64,000 nt of DNA from Geodermatophilus arenarius (lineage in GTDB: Bacteria > Actinomycetota > Actinomycetes > Mycobacteriales > Geodermatophilaceae): the NCBI RefSeq assembly GCF_042654585.1, contig NZ_JBHSGR010000001.1, positions 186,001-250,000 of the forward strand, given 5' to 3'. Below the pieces are notes generated by a model. The model did no database searches. It was not told where the DNA came from and saw only the letters and a program-made list of their open reading frames with translations. This document shows positions 43,244 to 53,303 of the stretch, piece after piece (position 1 is the stretch's first letter; every line of letters begins with the position of its first letter). The position numbers and the translations under genes were made by a program.

Positions 43244-44394
43244 CCGCCGCTCGTCTCCAGCTCCGCGCCGGCCGGCGGGCGCGGGTCGTCGCGGTCGTCG
43301 AGCCAGCCCTCGGGCAGCGCCACCGGCCGGGGACTGCTCGTGCGCCCGCGCGGGCCGCCGAGGACGGCCGTGGGGTAGGGCTGGTCGGGGATGCGGTCGA
43401 GCAGGCCGGCCAGCTCGTCCAGCGAGCTGACCATCGCCAGGGCGCGACGGACGTCGGAGCCCACCGAGAAGCCCTTGAGGTACCAGGCCACGTGCTTGCG
43501 GAAGTCGGTGCAGCCGTGCAGCTCGCCCTGCCCCTCCGACAGCAGCCGCGCGTGCCGGACCATCACCGCGGCCACCTCGCGCAGCGTCGGCAGCGCCCGG
43601 CGGGACTCCCCGGCGAAGGCGGCGGCGAGGTCCCCGAACAGCCAGGGCCGGCCCAGGCAGCCGCGGCCGATGACGACGCCGGCGCACCCCGTCTCGCGCA
43701 CCAGGCGCAGCGCGTCGTCGGCCTCCCAGACGTCGCCGTTGCCGAGCACCGGGATGTCGACGGTCTCCACCAGCCGGGCGATCGGGCCCCAGTCGGCGGT
43801 GCCGCTGTAGAGCTGGTCGGCGGTGCGCCCGTGCAGGGTGATCGCGGCCGCGCCCTCGTCCTGCGCGATCCGGCCGGCGTCGAGGTAGGTGACGTGGTCG
43901 GCGTCGATGCCGATGCGGGTCTTGACCGTCACCGGCACGTCGCGGGCGGCGCGGACGGCGGCCCGCACGATGTCGCGGAAGAGCACCCGCCGCCACGGCA
44001 GCGCCGAGCCGCCGCCCTTGCGGGTCACCTTGGGCACCGGGCAGCCGAAGTTCAGGTCGACGTGCGCCGGGCGGGTGCCGGCGACCTCCTCGTCGACGAG
44101 CATCTCCACCGCGCGCCCGACGGTGGCCGGGTCCACGCCGTAGAGCTGCACGGAGAAGCCCGCGGCGGCCTCCTCGGGGGTGGCCCGGATCATCCGCAGC
44201 GTCTTCTCGTTGCGCTCCACCAGCGCCCGCGTGGTGATCATCTCGCAGACGTACAGGCCGGCCCCGAACTCGCGGCACAGCGTGCGGAACGCGGGGTTGG
44301 TGATGCCGGCCATCGGCGCGAGCACCACGGCGGGGTCCACGGTGAGCGGCCCCAGCCGCAGCGGGGCGACCGCCGGCGCCAGGGTGCTCGTCAC
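43240..44394 (-). CDS. dus: tRNA-dihydrouridine synthase (DusB type)
   Basis: A 384-residue FMN enzyme that reduces uridine in tRNA. Visible features are VVLAPMAGITNPAFRTLCRE, the catalytic Cys region DLNFGCPVPKVTRKGGGSAL, VTVKTRIGIDADHVTYL, ITLHGRTADQLYSG and the phosphate-binding IPVLGNGDVWEADDA. GTG 44394 fits the family start; the frame upstream adds only low-complexity sequence. The gene is divergent from the glycosyltransferase. Confidence 0.94.
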   Translation of the reverse strand: MTSTLAPAVAPLRLGPLTVDPAVVLAPMAGITNPAFRTLCREFGAGLYVCEMITTRALVERNEKTLRMIRATPEEAAAGFSVQLYGVDPATVGRAVEMLVDEEVAGTRPAHVDLNFGCPVPKVTRKGGGSALPWRRVLFRDIVRAAVRAARDVPVTVKTRIGIDADHVTYLDAGRIAQDEGAAAITLHGRTADQLYSGTADWGPIARLVETVDIPVLGNGDVWEADDALRLVRETGCAGVVIGRGCLGRPWLFGDLAAAFAGESRRALPTLREVAAVMVRHARLLSEGQGELHGCTDFRKHVAWYLKGFSVGSDVRRALAMVSSLDELAGLLDRIPDQPYPTAVLGGPRGRTSSPRPVALPEGWLDDRDDPRPPAGAELETSGG

Positions 44395-45640
44395 GCGGTC
44401 CAGGGTAGGTGGCCGCGCCCGGTGGCCGGGGTCACCCGCGGGGAGGCGCCCCCGCATGGACCGGCGCCGGCCTGGGCAGAGGGAGGCTCCCGCCCGCCGA
44501 GCCCAGGAGGACGCGCGTGCCCCGGTCGTCTGCCGCCGCGCTGACCGCGACCGGAGCCCCGGTGCCCGACGTCGGGCGCATCGCGGTGCTGCGGGCGAAC
44601 CTGCTCGGCGACCTGGTGCTGACCCTGCCGGCGCTGGCCGCGCTGCGGGCGGCGTACCCCGGTGCGGAGGTCACCCTCCTCGGCCGGCCGTGGCACGCCG
44701 ACCTGCTCGAGGGGCGGCCGGGGCCGTGGGACCGGGTCGTCGTCGTGCCGCCGTGGCCCGGCGTGCGCGACGCCCCGGGCGCCGCGCGGGACGGCGCCGA
44801 GGTGCGCCGCTTCCTCGCCGCGCAGCGCGGGGAGGGGTACGACCTGGCACTCCAGCTGCACGGCGGGGGCGGCAACTCCAACCCGCTCGTGGCGGCCCTC
44901 GGCGCCCGGGTCACGGCCGGCGCGCGCGACGCCGGCGCGCCGGCGCTGGACCGCTGGCTGCCCTACACGAGCGACCAGCACGAGGTGCTGCGCTGCCTCG
45001 AGCTCACCGGCCTGGTCGGGGCGGTGCCGGTGACCCTCGAGCCGCGGCTGGCGGTCACCCCGGCCGACGCCGCGGCTGCCGACCGGGTCCTGCCCGCCGG
45101 TCCCGCGCCCCTGGTCGCCCTCCACCCCGGCGCGAGCGACCCGCGGCGCCGCTGGCCCGCGGAGCGCTTCGCCGAGGTCGCCGGCGCGCTGGCCGCCGAG
45201 GGGGCGACCGTGGTGCTGGTGGGCTCCGGCGGCGACGACCGGCGCGCCGCCGACGCGATCCGCGCGGCGACGGCGGCGCCGCTGCTCGACCTGGTCGGCC
45301 GGCTGTCGCTGTCCGCGCTGGCCGGGGTGCTGGCCCGCTGCCGGCTGCTGGTCGGCAACGACTCGGGGCCGCGGCACCTCGCCGAGGCGGTCGGGACGGC
45401 GACGGTCGGCGTCTTCCTCGAGCACAACCTGCTCAACGCCGGCCCGCTGACCCGGCGGCGGCACCGGGTGGCCGTCTCCACGCGCACCGCGTGCCCGGCC
45501 TGCGGCCTGGACCAGAGCCGGGCACGCTGCGCTCACGACCGCTCCCTGGTCGCGGAGGTGTCCCCGGAGACGGTGCGGGCCGCCGCCCTCGACCTGCTCG
45601 AGGACGGCGGCCCGGTGGTGCACCCGGCCGCACCCGTCGT

Positions 45641-45681
45641 GCACCTCCGCGGAGGTGCCCCGGGCACGTCCGCGGAGGTGC
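45641..45681. repeat. Twin 18-bp palindromes at the glycosyltransferase 3' end
   Basis: GCACCTCCGCGGAGGTGC (45641-45658) is a perfect palindrome; GCACGTCCGCGGAGGTGC (45664-45681) is the same with one change, 5 bases on. They lie inside the last codons of the glycosyltransferase and just past the convergent glyS stop, so they may end transcription of both, or be a dispersed repeat. Confidence 0.6.
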
Positions 45682-45685
45682 GCGG

Positions 45686-47089
<1,404 letters not shown>

Positions 47090-47307
47090 GAGCTCGGTGC
47101 TCCATCCGGCTGGCGGTCGGCGGTTGACCTGCCCACGGTAGTCGGCCGCGGCGCGTCGCCCCTCCGCGGGACGGGCACGGTCCACGGGAGGACGACGTCC
47201 CGGACCGGACGGACCGTGGCGTCGCCGCCCGTCCCCGGGCAGAGTGACCTGCCACACAGCGACGAGGCGGCGCCGCCGGTTCCCGGCCGCGCCCGGGAGG
47301 AGGTCCG

Positions 47308-48768
47308 ATGGCCAGGTCAGACCGCGCCGGAGCCGTCGGGGGCACGCCGGTGGAGGACGTCGCCGCCGCGTTCCCCACGCGTCACCACCCACGCCCCGAG
47401 GTCCGGGCCATGCCGGAGGAGCCGCGCCGGCAGCTGCGGCTGATCGGTCCGGGCATCATCGCCGCCGGCGTCGGGCTGGCCTCCGGGGAGTTCATCCTCT
47501 ACCCCTACATCGCCTCCCAGGTGGGGCTCGTCTTCGTCTGGGCGGCACTGCTCGGGCTGCTCACCCAGTACTTCCTCAACATGGAGATCGAGCGGTACAC
47601 GCTGGCCACCGGCGAGACCGCGCTCACCGGTTTCAGCCGGTTCTGGCGGCACTGGGGCCTGTTCTTCGCGGTGCTCACCTACTTCGCCAACCTGTGGCCC
47701 GGGTGGTCGACCAGCTCGGCGACCCTGGTCACCTACCTGTTCGGCGGAGGGGATCCGCGCTGGATCGCGATCGGCATGCTGGTGGCGATCGGGCTCGTCC
47801 TCACGCTCGCCCCCGTCGTGTACGTCGCCCTCGAGCGGGCGCAGATGCTCAAGGTCGCCGCGGTGCTGGTCCTCTTCGCCGTGGCCGCGGTCGTGGCGGT
47901 GGGCGCGGCCGCGTGGTCCGACGTGCCGCAGGTGGTCACCCGGCCGCGGATCCCGGTCGAGGAGCTGGGCTTCGCCCTGCTGCTCGGCGCGCTGGCCTTC
48001 GCCGGCGGCGGCGGCGGGCAGAACCTGGTGCAGTCCAACTGGATCCGCGACAAGGGCTTCGGCATGGGCGCCTACGTGCCCCGGCTGGTCAGCCCGGTGA
48101 CCGGCGAGCCGGAGGCCGTGCCGAGCACCGGGTACGTGTTCGAGCCGACCCCCGACAACCTGCGCCGGTGGCGCGGCTGGTGGCGCTTCGCGAACGTCGA
48201 GCAGCTCGCCACGTTCGTCGCGATCACCTTCGTCACCATCCTGTTCACCTCCCTGCTGGCGTACGCGACGGTGTTCGGCCGCGACGACGTCGCCAACGAC
48301 ATCGGCTTCATCGAGATCGAGGGGCAGGTGCTCGGCGAGCGGGTCGGGACCTGGTTCCAGTACTTCTTCTGGGCGATCGGCGCCTTCGCGCTGTTCGCCG
48401 CCGCCCTGGGGATCGTCGACTACACCAGCCGGCTCGCCGCCGACGTCATCAAGACCTCGTACGCCCGGAACGCCAACGAGAGCAAGGTCTACGCGGGCCT
48501 GGTGTGGGGCCTGATCGCCATCGGCATCGTCGTGCTGCTCGCCGGCCTCGACCAGCCCTTGGTGCTGCTGGTCATCTCCGCCGTCGTCGGCGGGTTCATG
48601 ATGTTCGTCTACGCGGGCCTGCTGATCCTGGTCAACCGGAAGCTCCTGCCCGCGCCGATCCGCGTGCGGGGCGTGCGGCTGGGCGCCCTGGTGTGGGCGA
48701 TCCTGCTGTTCGGCACGCTGTCGGTGCTGACCTTCCGCACCCAGCTGGAGACCCTCTTCGGCGGCTGA
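47308..48768 (+). CDS. Nramp-related membrane transporter
   Basis: A 486-residue protein with about 11 helices, resembling Nramp-family metal ion transporters in length and helix layout. Where Nramp has DPGN in TM1, this protein has LIGPGIIAAGVGLASGEFIL, and the TM6 region reads LAFAGGGGGQNLVQSNWIRD. It therefore lacks the classic Asp-Asn metal ligands and belongs to a divergent Nramp-related branch whose substrate (Mg, Al or other) is unknown. The ATG starts at 47308; a second candidate is the ATG of MPEEPRRQLRL about 34 codons later. Confidence 0.82.
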   Translation: MARSDRAGAVGGTPVEDVAAAFPTRHHPRPEVRAMPEEPRRQLRLIGPGIIAAGVGLASGEFILYPYIASQVGLVFVWAALLGLLTQYFLNMEIERYTLATGETALTGFSRFWRHWGLFFAVLTYFANLWPGWSTSSATLVTYLFGGGDPRWIAIGMLVAIGLVLTLAPVVYVALERAQMLKVAAVLVLFAVAAVVAVGAAAWSDVPQVVTRPRIPVEELGFALLLGALAFAGGGGGQNLVQSNWIRDKGFGMGAYVPRLVSPVTGEPEAVPSTGYVFEPTPDNLRRWRGWWRFANVEQLATFVAITFVTILFTSLLAYATVFGRDDVANDIGFIEIEGQVLGERVGTWFQYFFWAIGAFALFAAALGIVDYTSRLAADVIKTSYARNANESKVYAGLVWGLIAIGIVVLLAGLDQPLVLLVISAVVGGFMMFVYAGLLILVNRKLLPAPIRVRGVRLGALVWAILLFGTLSVLTFRTQLETLFGG

Positions 48769-48778
48769 CGACGCCGGG

Positions 48779-49786
48779 TCAGGGCTCGGTGTACCCGCAG
48801 ACGGCCGGGCCGCCCTCGTCCACCACGGTGACGACGAAGGTGGCCGGCCGCCCGCTGTCGAGGGTCACCTCGAAGGTGACCTCGTCGACGTCGCCGGCCG
48901 CTGCCGCGCCGGTGGCCGAGCCCTCGGTGATCCGGCCGCCGAGGAAGGCGTCGAAGTCGGCGAGCACCGCCTGCCCGTCGGGGAACTGGCCCCGTCCGTC
49001 GGCGCACAGGCCGTCGTAGGCCGCGGCCGCGTCGCGGTCGACGACCGACTGCACCCACGAGGCGGCGAAGTCCGGGCTGCCGGGGACGTTGAGGTCCCCG
49101 CCCGCTCCCCCGCCTCCGCCCCCGGTCGGGGTGCCGGCGCCGCCGCCGAAGCCGCCCCCACCGGACGACTCCGGCGAGGAGGACGGGGGCGACGACGAGG
49201 TGGACGCCGACGTGCCGGCCGACGTCGCCGTCGCGGCCGGGCCGCCGCCGCCGTCGTCGTCCCGGGAGAGGAGGACCGCGGCGAGCACGCCGCCGCCGAC
49301 CAGGAGGACGGCGAGCGTGGCGAGCAGGGCGACCAGCGGGCCGCGGTTCCGGCGCGGCGGCTGCGGCGGGGCGCCGTACCCGGGCGGCGGCCCGTAGCCC
49401 GGCGGTCCGTAGCCCGGCGGTCCGTAGCCCGGCGGTCCGTAGCCCGGCGGGCCGTACCCCGGCGCGGCGGCGGGCGGCTGCCCGTACGGGGGCTGCTGAC
49501 CGAGGCCGGGCTGCGCCTGACCGAACGGGGCCTGCCCGTACGGTGCCTGCCCGTGGGCAGGCTGCCCGTACCCGGGCGGGGCGTACGGCGGCCCGCCGTA
49601 CCGGGGCTGCTGGGGTCCGGGCTGCTGCCCGGGGGCGCCCATCCGCAGGGTGGGGTCGCGTTGCTCGGGACCGCCGGGCAGCCGGTCGGTGGGCTCGTCG
49701 GGCAGCGGACGCGGGGGCGGCGGTGGGAGGCGCACCTCGCGGGTGCGCTCGGGCGGCGTCCCCTCGTCCTGCGGCGGCTGGCTCAT
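48779..49786 (-). CDS. Pro/Gly-rich one-pass membrane protein with external domain
   Basis: A 335-residue protein. Residues 1-145 are a cytoplasmic Pro/Gly/Tyr-rich tail with PGYGP repeats. GPLVALLATLAVLLVGGGVL is one helix. A Ser/Gly-rich external linker leads to a C-terminal domain of about 105 residues (FAASWVQSVVDRDAAAAYDG, LCADGRGQFPDGQ, FEVTLDSGRPATFVVTVVDE, GGPAVCGYTEP). The domain is paralogous to that at 50228. Such proteins cluster with Ser/Thr kinases in actinobacteria and are probable envelope sensors or kinase substrates. Confidence 0.75.
   Translation of the reverse strand: MSQPPQDEGTPPERTREVRLPPPPPRPLPDEPTDRLPGGPEQRDPTLRMGAPGQQPGPQQPRYGGPPYAPPGYGQPAHGQAPYGQAPFGQAQPGLGQQPPYGQPPAAAPGYGPPGYGPPGYGPPGYGPPGYGPPPGYGAPPQPPRRNRGPLVALLATLAVLLVGGGVLAAVLLSRDDDGGGGPAATATSAGTSASTSSSPPSSSPESSGGGGFGGGAGTPTGGGGGGAGGDLNVPGSPDFAASWVQSVVDRDAAAAYDGLCADGRGQFPDGQAVLADFDAFLGGRITEGSATGAAAAGDVDEVTFEVTLDSGRPATFVVTVVDEGGPAVCGYTEP
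49392..49466. repeat. 15-bp tandem repeat encoding Pro-Gly-Tyr-Gly-Pro
   Basis: Four near-perfect copies of CCGTAGCCCGGCGGT at 49392-49451, followed by a degenerate fifth. On the minus strand they encode GYGPP units in the cytoplasmic tail of the one-pass protein. Copy number is likely to vary between strains. Confidence 0.8.
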
Positions 49787-49825
49787 CGCGCCTCTCCCGG
49801 GCCGGTGTGTGCTCTCGCGGGCAGG

Positions 49826-50143
49826 CTACGCACCCGGGGCCTGCGCGACCGGGCGCGCGCCGGGCTCGTCGACGGGGAGGTAGGCGCCGGGCTCGTCGAG
49901 GGCGTGCACCCACACCGGCGCGCCGGCGACCTTGACCTCCGCGGCCGACAGCGCGCGGCGGTAGGCGCCCACGCCGTCCCAGCGGGTGACCAGCGCCCAC
50001 AGCGTCGGGTCGTCGGCGCAGCGGCCGGCCTCCCCGCCGTGGCAGCCGGGCCGGGCGGTCAGCGCCGCGAGCAGCCCGTCGACGGCGTCGGCGAGGCGGG
50101 CCGCCTCGGTCTCAGGCACGCGCAGCCGGGTCACCGCGAACAC
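49826..50143 (-). CDS. Antibiotic biosynthesis monooxygenase (ABM)-like protein
   Basis: A 105-residue dimeric alpha-beta barrel-like protein. FAVTRLRVPETEAARLADAV, LLAALTARPGCHGGEAGRC and LWALVTRWDGVGAYRRALSA follow the ABM strand-helix pattern. Such small proteins are often quinol monooxygenases or haem degraders, but activity cannot be assigned. It lies between two related membrane-protein genes, on the same strand. Confidence 0.78.
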   Translation of the reverse strand: MFAVTRLRVPETEAARLADAVDGLLAALTARPGCHGGEAGRCADDPTLWALVTRWDGVGAYRRALSAAEVKVAGAPVWVHALDEPGAYLPVDEPGARPVAQAPGA

Positions 50144-50227
50144 CGGCCCATCGTGCCGCAGTCCGGCGGTGGAGACGCCGACGGCCGGCCCCCGCGCGCT
50201 GCGGGGACCGGCCGTCGGAGGGGTGCG

Positions 50228-51076
50228 TCAGCCGAAGTTGCAGACCGTGAGGTCCTGGCCGACCCAGACCTGCACGCTCTGGGTGGTGCCGTCGCCGAGG
50301 GTCAGCTCGAACGTCGCGACGTCGACGGCGTTGGCCGGGTCGTACTCGATGCTGACCAGGCCGCCCTCGGCGATGGTCTGGCCGCCCAGGACCTGGCTGT
50401 AGAAGTACAGCGTCAGGTACTCCTCGGGGCCGTACTCGGTGCCGGCCGAGCCCTGCTGCGCCGCGGCCTGCAGCTCGGCGCAGGACAGCCCGTAGGCGGT
50501 CGCGAAGTCGAAGTCGTAGACCGCCTGCACCCACGCGAGCGCGAGGTCGGAGGAGCCGGGGATCTGGCCGGCGGCGGCGCCGCCGGTGTCGTTCCCCATG
50601 GGGGTGCCGGTGCTGCCGCCCCCGCCGTTGCCCGGGGTGCCGGCGCCCGGCGGCACCCCGACCGGGCCGCCCATGTCCATGCCCATGCCCGAGCCGGTGC
50701 CGGTGTCGGAGCCGGTGCCGGACCCGGTGTCGGGACCCTCGTCGCCGCCCTCCTCGCCGCCGTCGTCGGAGGCGTCGGCCGAGGTCGAGGACTCCTGCGC
50801 CGCCGGGGCCGGGGTGTCGTCGCCGCGGAGGAGGAAGAACAGGAGCACGCCGACGCCGGCCAGCACCACGACCAGCCCGGTGATCACCCAGGGCAGGACG
50901 CTCTTCCTCTGCGGCGGCTGCCCGTAGCCGCCGGGGCCGAAGCCGGGGCCGCCGCCCGGGCCGAAGCCGCCGGGCGCGCCGTAGCCGCCGGGGGCGCCGT
51001 ACTGACCGGGCGCGCCGTACTGACCGGGCTGCGCGTACTGACTCGGCGCGCCGTACTGGCCGGGGGGCTGACTCAT
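50228..51076 (-). CDS. Gly/Gln/Tyr-rich one-pass membrane protein with external domain
   Basis: A 282-residue paralogue of the protein at 48779. Residues 1-58 are a QYGAPG-repeat cytoplasmic tail, SVLPWVITGLVVVLAGVGVL is the helix, an acidic Gly/Thr/Ser linker follows, and the C-terminal domain (LALAWVQAVYDFDFATAYGL, SCAELQAAAQQG, LYFYSQVLGGQTIAEGG, VGQDLTVCNFG) matches its partner, including two Cys. A run of GMGMDMGG sits in the linker. ATG 51076 has GGAAGAAG upstream. The next gene upstream is a divergent protein kinase. Confidence 0.75.
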   Translation of the reverse strand: MSQPPGQYGAPSQYAQPGQYGAPGQYGAPGGYGAPGGFGPGGGPGFGPGGYGQPPQRKSVLPWVITGLVVVLAGVGVLLFFLLRGDDTPAPAAQESSTSADASDDGGEEGGDEGPDTGSGTGSDTGTGSGMGMDMGGPVGVPPGAGTPGNGGGGSTGTPMGNDTGGAAAGQIPGSSDLALAWVQAVYDFDFATAYGLSCAELQAAAQQGSAGTEYGPEEYLTLYFYSQVLGGQTIAEGGLVSIEYDPANAVDVATFELTLGDGTTQSVQVWVGQDLTVCNFG

Positions 51077-51356
51077 CTGCTTCTTCCGTTCGTGGGGACG
51101 GGCGCTGGGGGCCCGAGAGCGAGAGGAAGATAGGGAGACCCCGCCGTCCCGACCACTGGTTCGCGCGCGCCAGTTCCGCCGCCGGGTCACGGCCCGGTCA
51201 CGGTCCGCCGCCCGGTGGCCGCCCCGTCCCGCCGGCCACCGAGCCGCGGCCGAGACGCTGGTCGGGCCGGGGACCCGTCCCTAGACTCCGCCGTCGACCC
51301 GCACCCGGCGCCGGCTCCGACGAGCGCCCGGAGCTGCGGCACACGGAGGATCACCG

Positions 51357-53222
51357 GTGGAGTTGCAACAGTTCGGCCCCTACCGCATCGAGGTGCTGCT
51401 CGGCCGCGGCGGCATGGGAGAGGTGTACCGCGCGTTCGACACCGAGCACGACCGCACGGTCGCGCTGAAGGTGCTCTCCGAGCACCTGGCCGCGGACCGC
51501 GGCTACCGCGAGCGCTTCCGCCGCGAGGCGCACCTGGCGGCGCGGCTGAACGAGCCGCACATCGTCCCGATCCACCGCTACGGCGAGATCGAGGGCCGGC
51601 TGTTCCTCGACATGCGCCTGGTGCCCGGCCGCGACGTCGCCGCCGTGCTGGCCGAGGAGGGTCCGATGAGCCCCGAGCGGGCGGTCGGCGTCGTCAGCCA
51701 GACCGCCCGGGCCCTCGACGCCGCGCACGCCGACGGCCTGGTGCACCGCGACGTCAAGCCCTCCAACGTGCTGCTGACCGGCACCGGTGACGACGAGTTC
51801 GTCTACCTCGTCGACTTCGGCATCGCCCGGTCGACGTCGGACGCGCAGGGCCCCGCGCTGACCCAGACCGGCGCCGCACTCGGCTCCTTCGACTACATGG
51901 CGCCCGAGCGGTTCCTCGAGAAGCCGATCGACAAGCGGGTCGACGTCTACGCGCTCGCGTGCGTGCTGTTCGAGTGCCTCACCGGCCGGCGGCCGTTCAC
52001 CGGCGACGGCCTGGCCACGCTCATGTACGCGCACCTGAACACGACCCCGCAGCCGCCGTCCGCGCTGCGGCCGGGCCTGCCCCGCGGGCTGGACGACGTC
52101 GTCCTCAAGGGCCTGGCCAAGGAGCCCGACGAGCGGTACGGCACCTGCGGTGAGTTCGCCGCGGCCGCGCGGGCGGCGCTGAGCTCCGCCGGCGTGACCG
52201 TGCGGCCCGAGACCGCGCCGCCGACGTCGGTCGCCCCGCTGCTCGCCCACCCGCAGACCGTGGGCTTCTCCAACCCCGGCCCCGCCGGCTCCTACGGGGC
52301 GCCGTCGCACCCGGGCGCGCCCGCGGCGCTGTACACCCCGCCGTCGGACCCGGGGCCGCCCACCGGCTACGGGCCGCCGTCGAACCCCGGCCCGCCCACC
52401 GGCTACGGGCCCCCCTCGAACCCGGGCCCGCCCACCGGCTTCCCGCCGTCGGCCGGGCCCGGGTTCCCGCCGCAGGGCGGCTCGTCGGCCTCGGGCGGCG
52501 GGAAGGGCTCGAACAGGCTGCCGCTGCTGATCGTGGGGGCCGCGGTGGCGCTGATCGCGGTCGTGGTCGGGGTCATCGCGCTGGCCGGCGGCTTCAGCGG
52601 CGGCGACGACGTCCGGGCCGACGACACCGGCACCTCGACCGGGGGCACCCCGGACGGCGACACCTCCGGCGGCAACACCTCCGACGGCGACACCTCCGGC
52701 GGCGACACGTCGGACGGGAACACCTCCGGCGGCAGCACCGGCGGCGGGACCTCCACCGACGCCGACGCCCAGGACCAGCTGCTGGCGATCCTCCCGGGCG
52801 ACTTCGACCCGGCGGCCTGCGAGACCGCGGACCCGGCCGGCGACGGCGACGTCGCCGCGGTCAACTGCGGCGCCGCCGCGACCCAGCCCGGTCCCGGGGC
52901 GTCGTCGTTCTACTTGTACGAGGACGCCGCGACCGTCGACGCCGTCTTCCTGGCGGACATGACCCGCGAGGGCGTCAGCCCCTTCACCGGCCAGCCGGAC
53001 TGCGCCACCGGGCAGGGCTACGACGAGTACACGATCGGCGGGGTGGACGCCGGCCGCCTCGGCTGCTTCGTCGACGGGGACAACAACGCGATCCTGTACT
53101 GGACGCAGGACGACCTCGCCGCCGAGGGCATCGTGGCCATCCAGAACGGCGGCCAGGCCGGGCTGGGGACCCTGTACGCCTGGTGGACCGACAGCGCGCA
53201 CAGCGACTTCACGCAGCGCTGA
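51357..53222 (+). CDS. Transmembrane Ser/Thr protein kinase
   Basis: A 621-residue PknB-type kinase. Kinase domain residues about 7-275: glycine loop LLGRGGMGEVYRA, Lys38 in VALKVL, catalytic Asp132 in VHRDVKPSNVLL, DFG at 153-155. A Pro/Gly-rich juxtamembrane part with PPTGYGPPSNPG repeats follows, then one helix (LLIVGAAVALIAVVVGVIAL), a repetitive DTSGGNTSDG linker, and an external domain of about 150 residues with four Cys (ACET, VNCG, PDCA, LGCF). The external domain is not recognised; it probably senses an envelope signal. GGAGGATCACC precedes the GTG start. Confidence 0.92.
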   Translation: MELQQFGPYRIEVLLGRGGMGEVYRAFDTEHDRTVALKVLSEHLAADRGYRERFRREAHLAARLNEPHIVPIHRYGEIEGRLFLDMRLVPGRDVAAVLAEEGPMSPERAVGVVSQTARALDAAHADGLVHRDVKPSNVLLTGTGDDEFVYLVDFGIARSTSDAQGPALTQTGAALGSFDYMAPERFLEKPIDKRVDVYALACVLFECLTGRRPFTGDGLATLMYAHLNTTPQPPSALRPGLPRGLDDVVLKGLAKEPDERYGTCGEFAAAARAALSSAGVTVRPETAPPTSVAPLLAHPQTVGFSNPGPAGSYGAPSHPGAPAALYTPPSDPGPPTGYGPPSNPGPPTGYGPPSNPGPPTGFPPSAGPGFPPQGGSSASGGGKGSNRLPLLIVGAAVALIAVVVGVIALAGGFSGGDDVRADDTGTSTGGTPDGDTSGGNTSDGDTSGGDTSDGNTSGGSTGGGTSTDADAQDQLLAILPGDFDPAACETADPAGDGDVAAVNCGAAATQPGPGASSFYLYEDAATVDAVFLADMTREGVSPFTGQPDCATGQGYDEYTIGGVDAGRLGCFVDGDNNAILYWTQDDLAAEGIVAIQNGGQAGLGTLYAWWTDSAHSDFTQR

Positions 53223-53239
53223 CCGTCTCCCGGCCCCCC

Positions 53240-53293
53240 ACACGACGAGGGCCCCGTCCCCACCGGCCGGTGGGGACGGGGCCCTCGTCGTGT
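53240..53293. terminator. Perfect 25-bp hairpin terminator, bidirectional
   Basis: Arms 53240-53264 and 53269-53293 pair without mismatch around GGCC. It lies between the convergent kinase genes, 17 bases after one stop and 10 bases before the other, and can serve both strands. Confidence 0.85.
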
Positions 53294-53303
53294 CGGACGC
53301 CGG

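Noticed and set aside
49376..49470. CRISPR-like regular repeats
   Set aside because: The units are contiguous 15-mers without spacers and encode PGYGP in frame; this is a coding tandem repeat.
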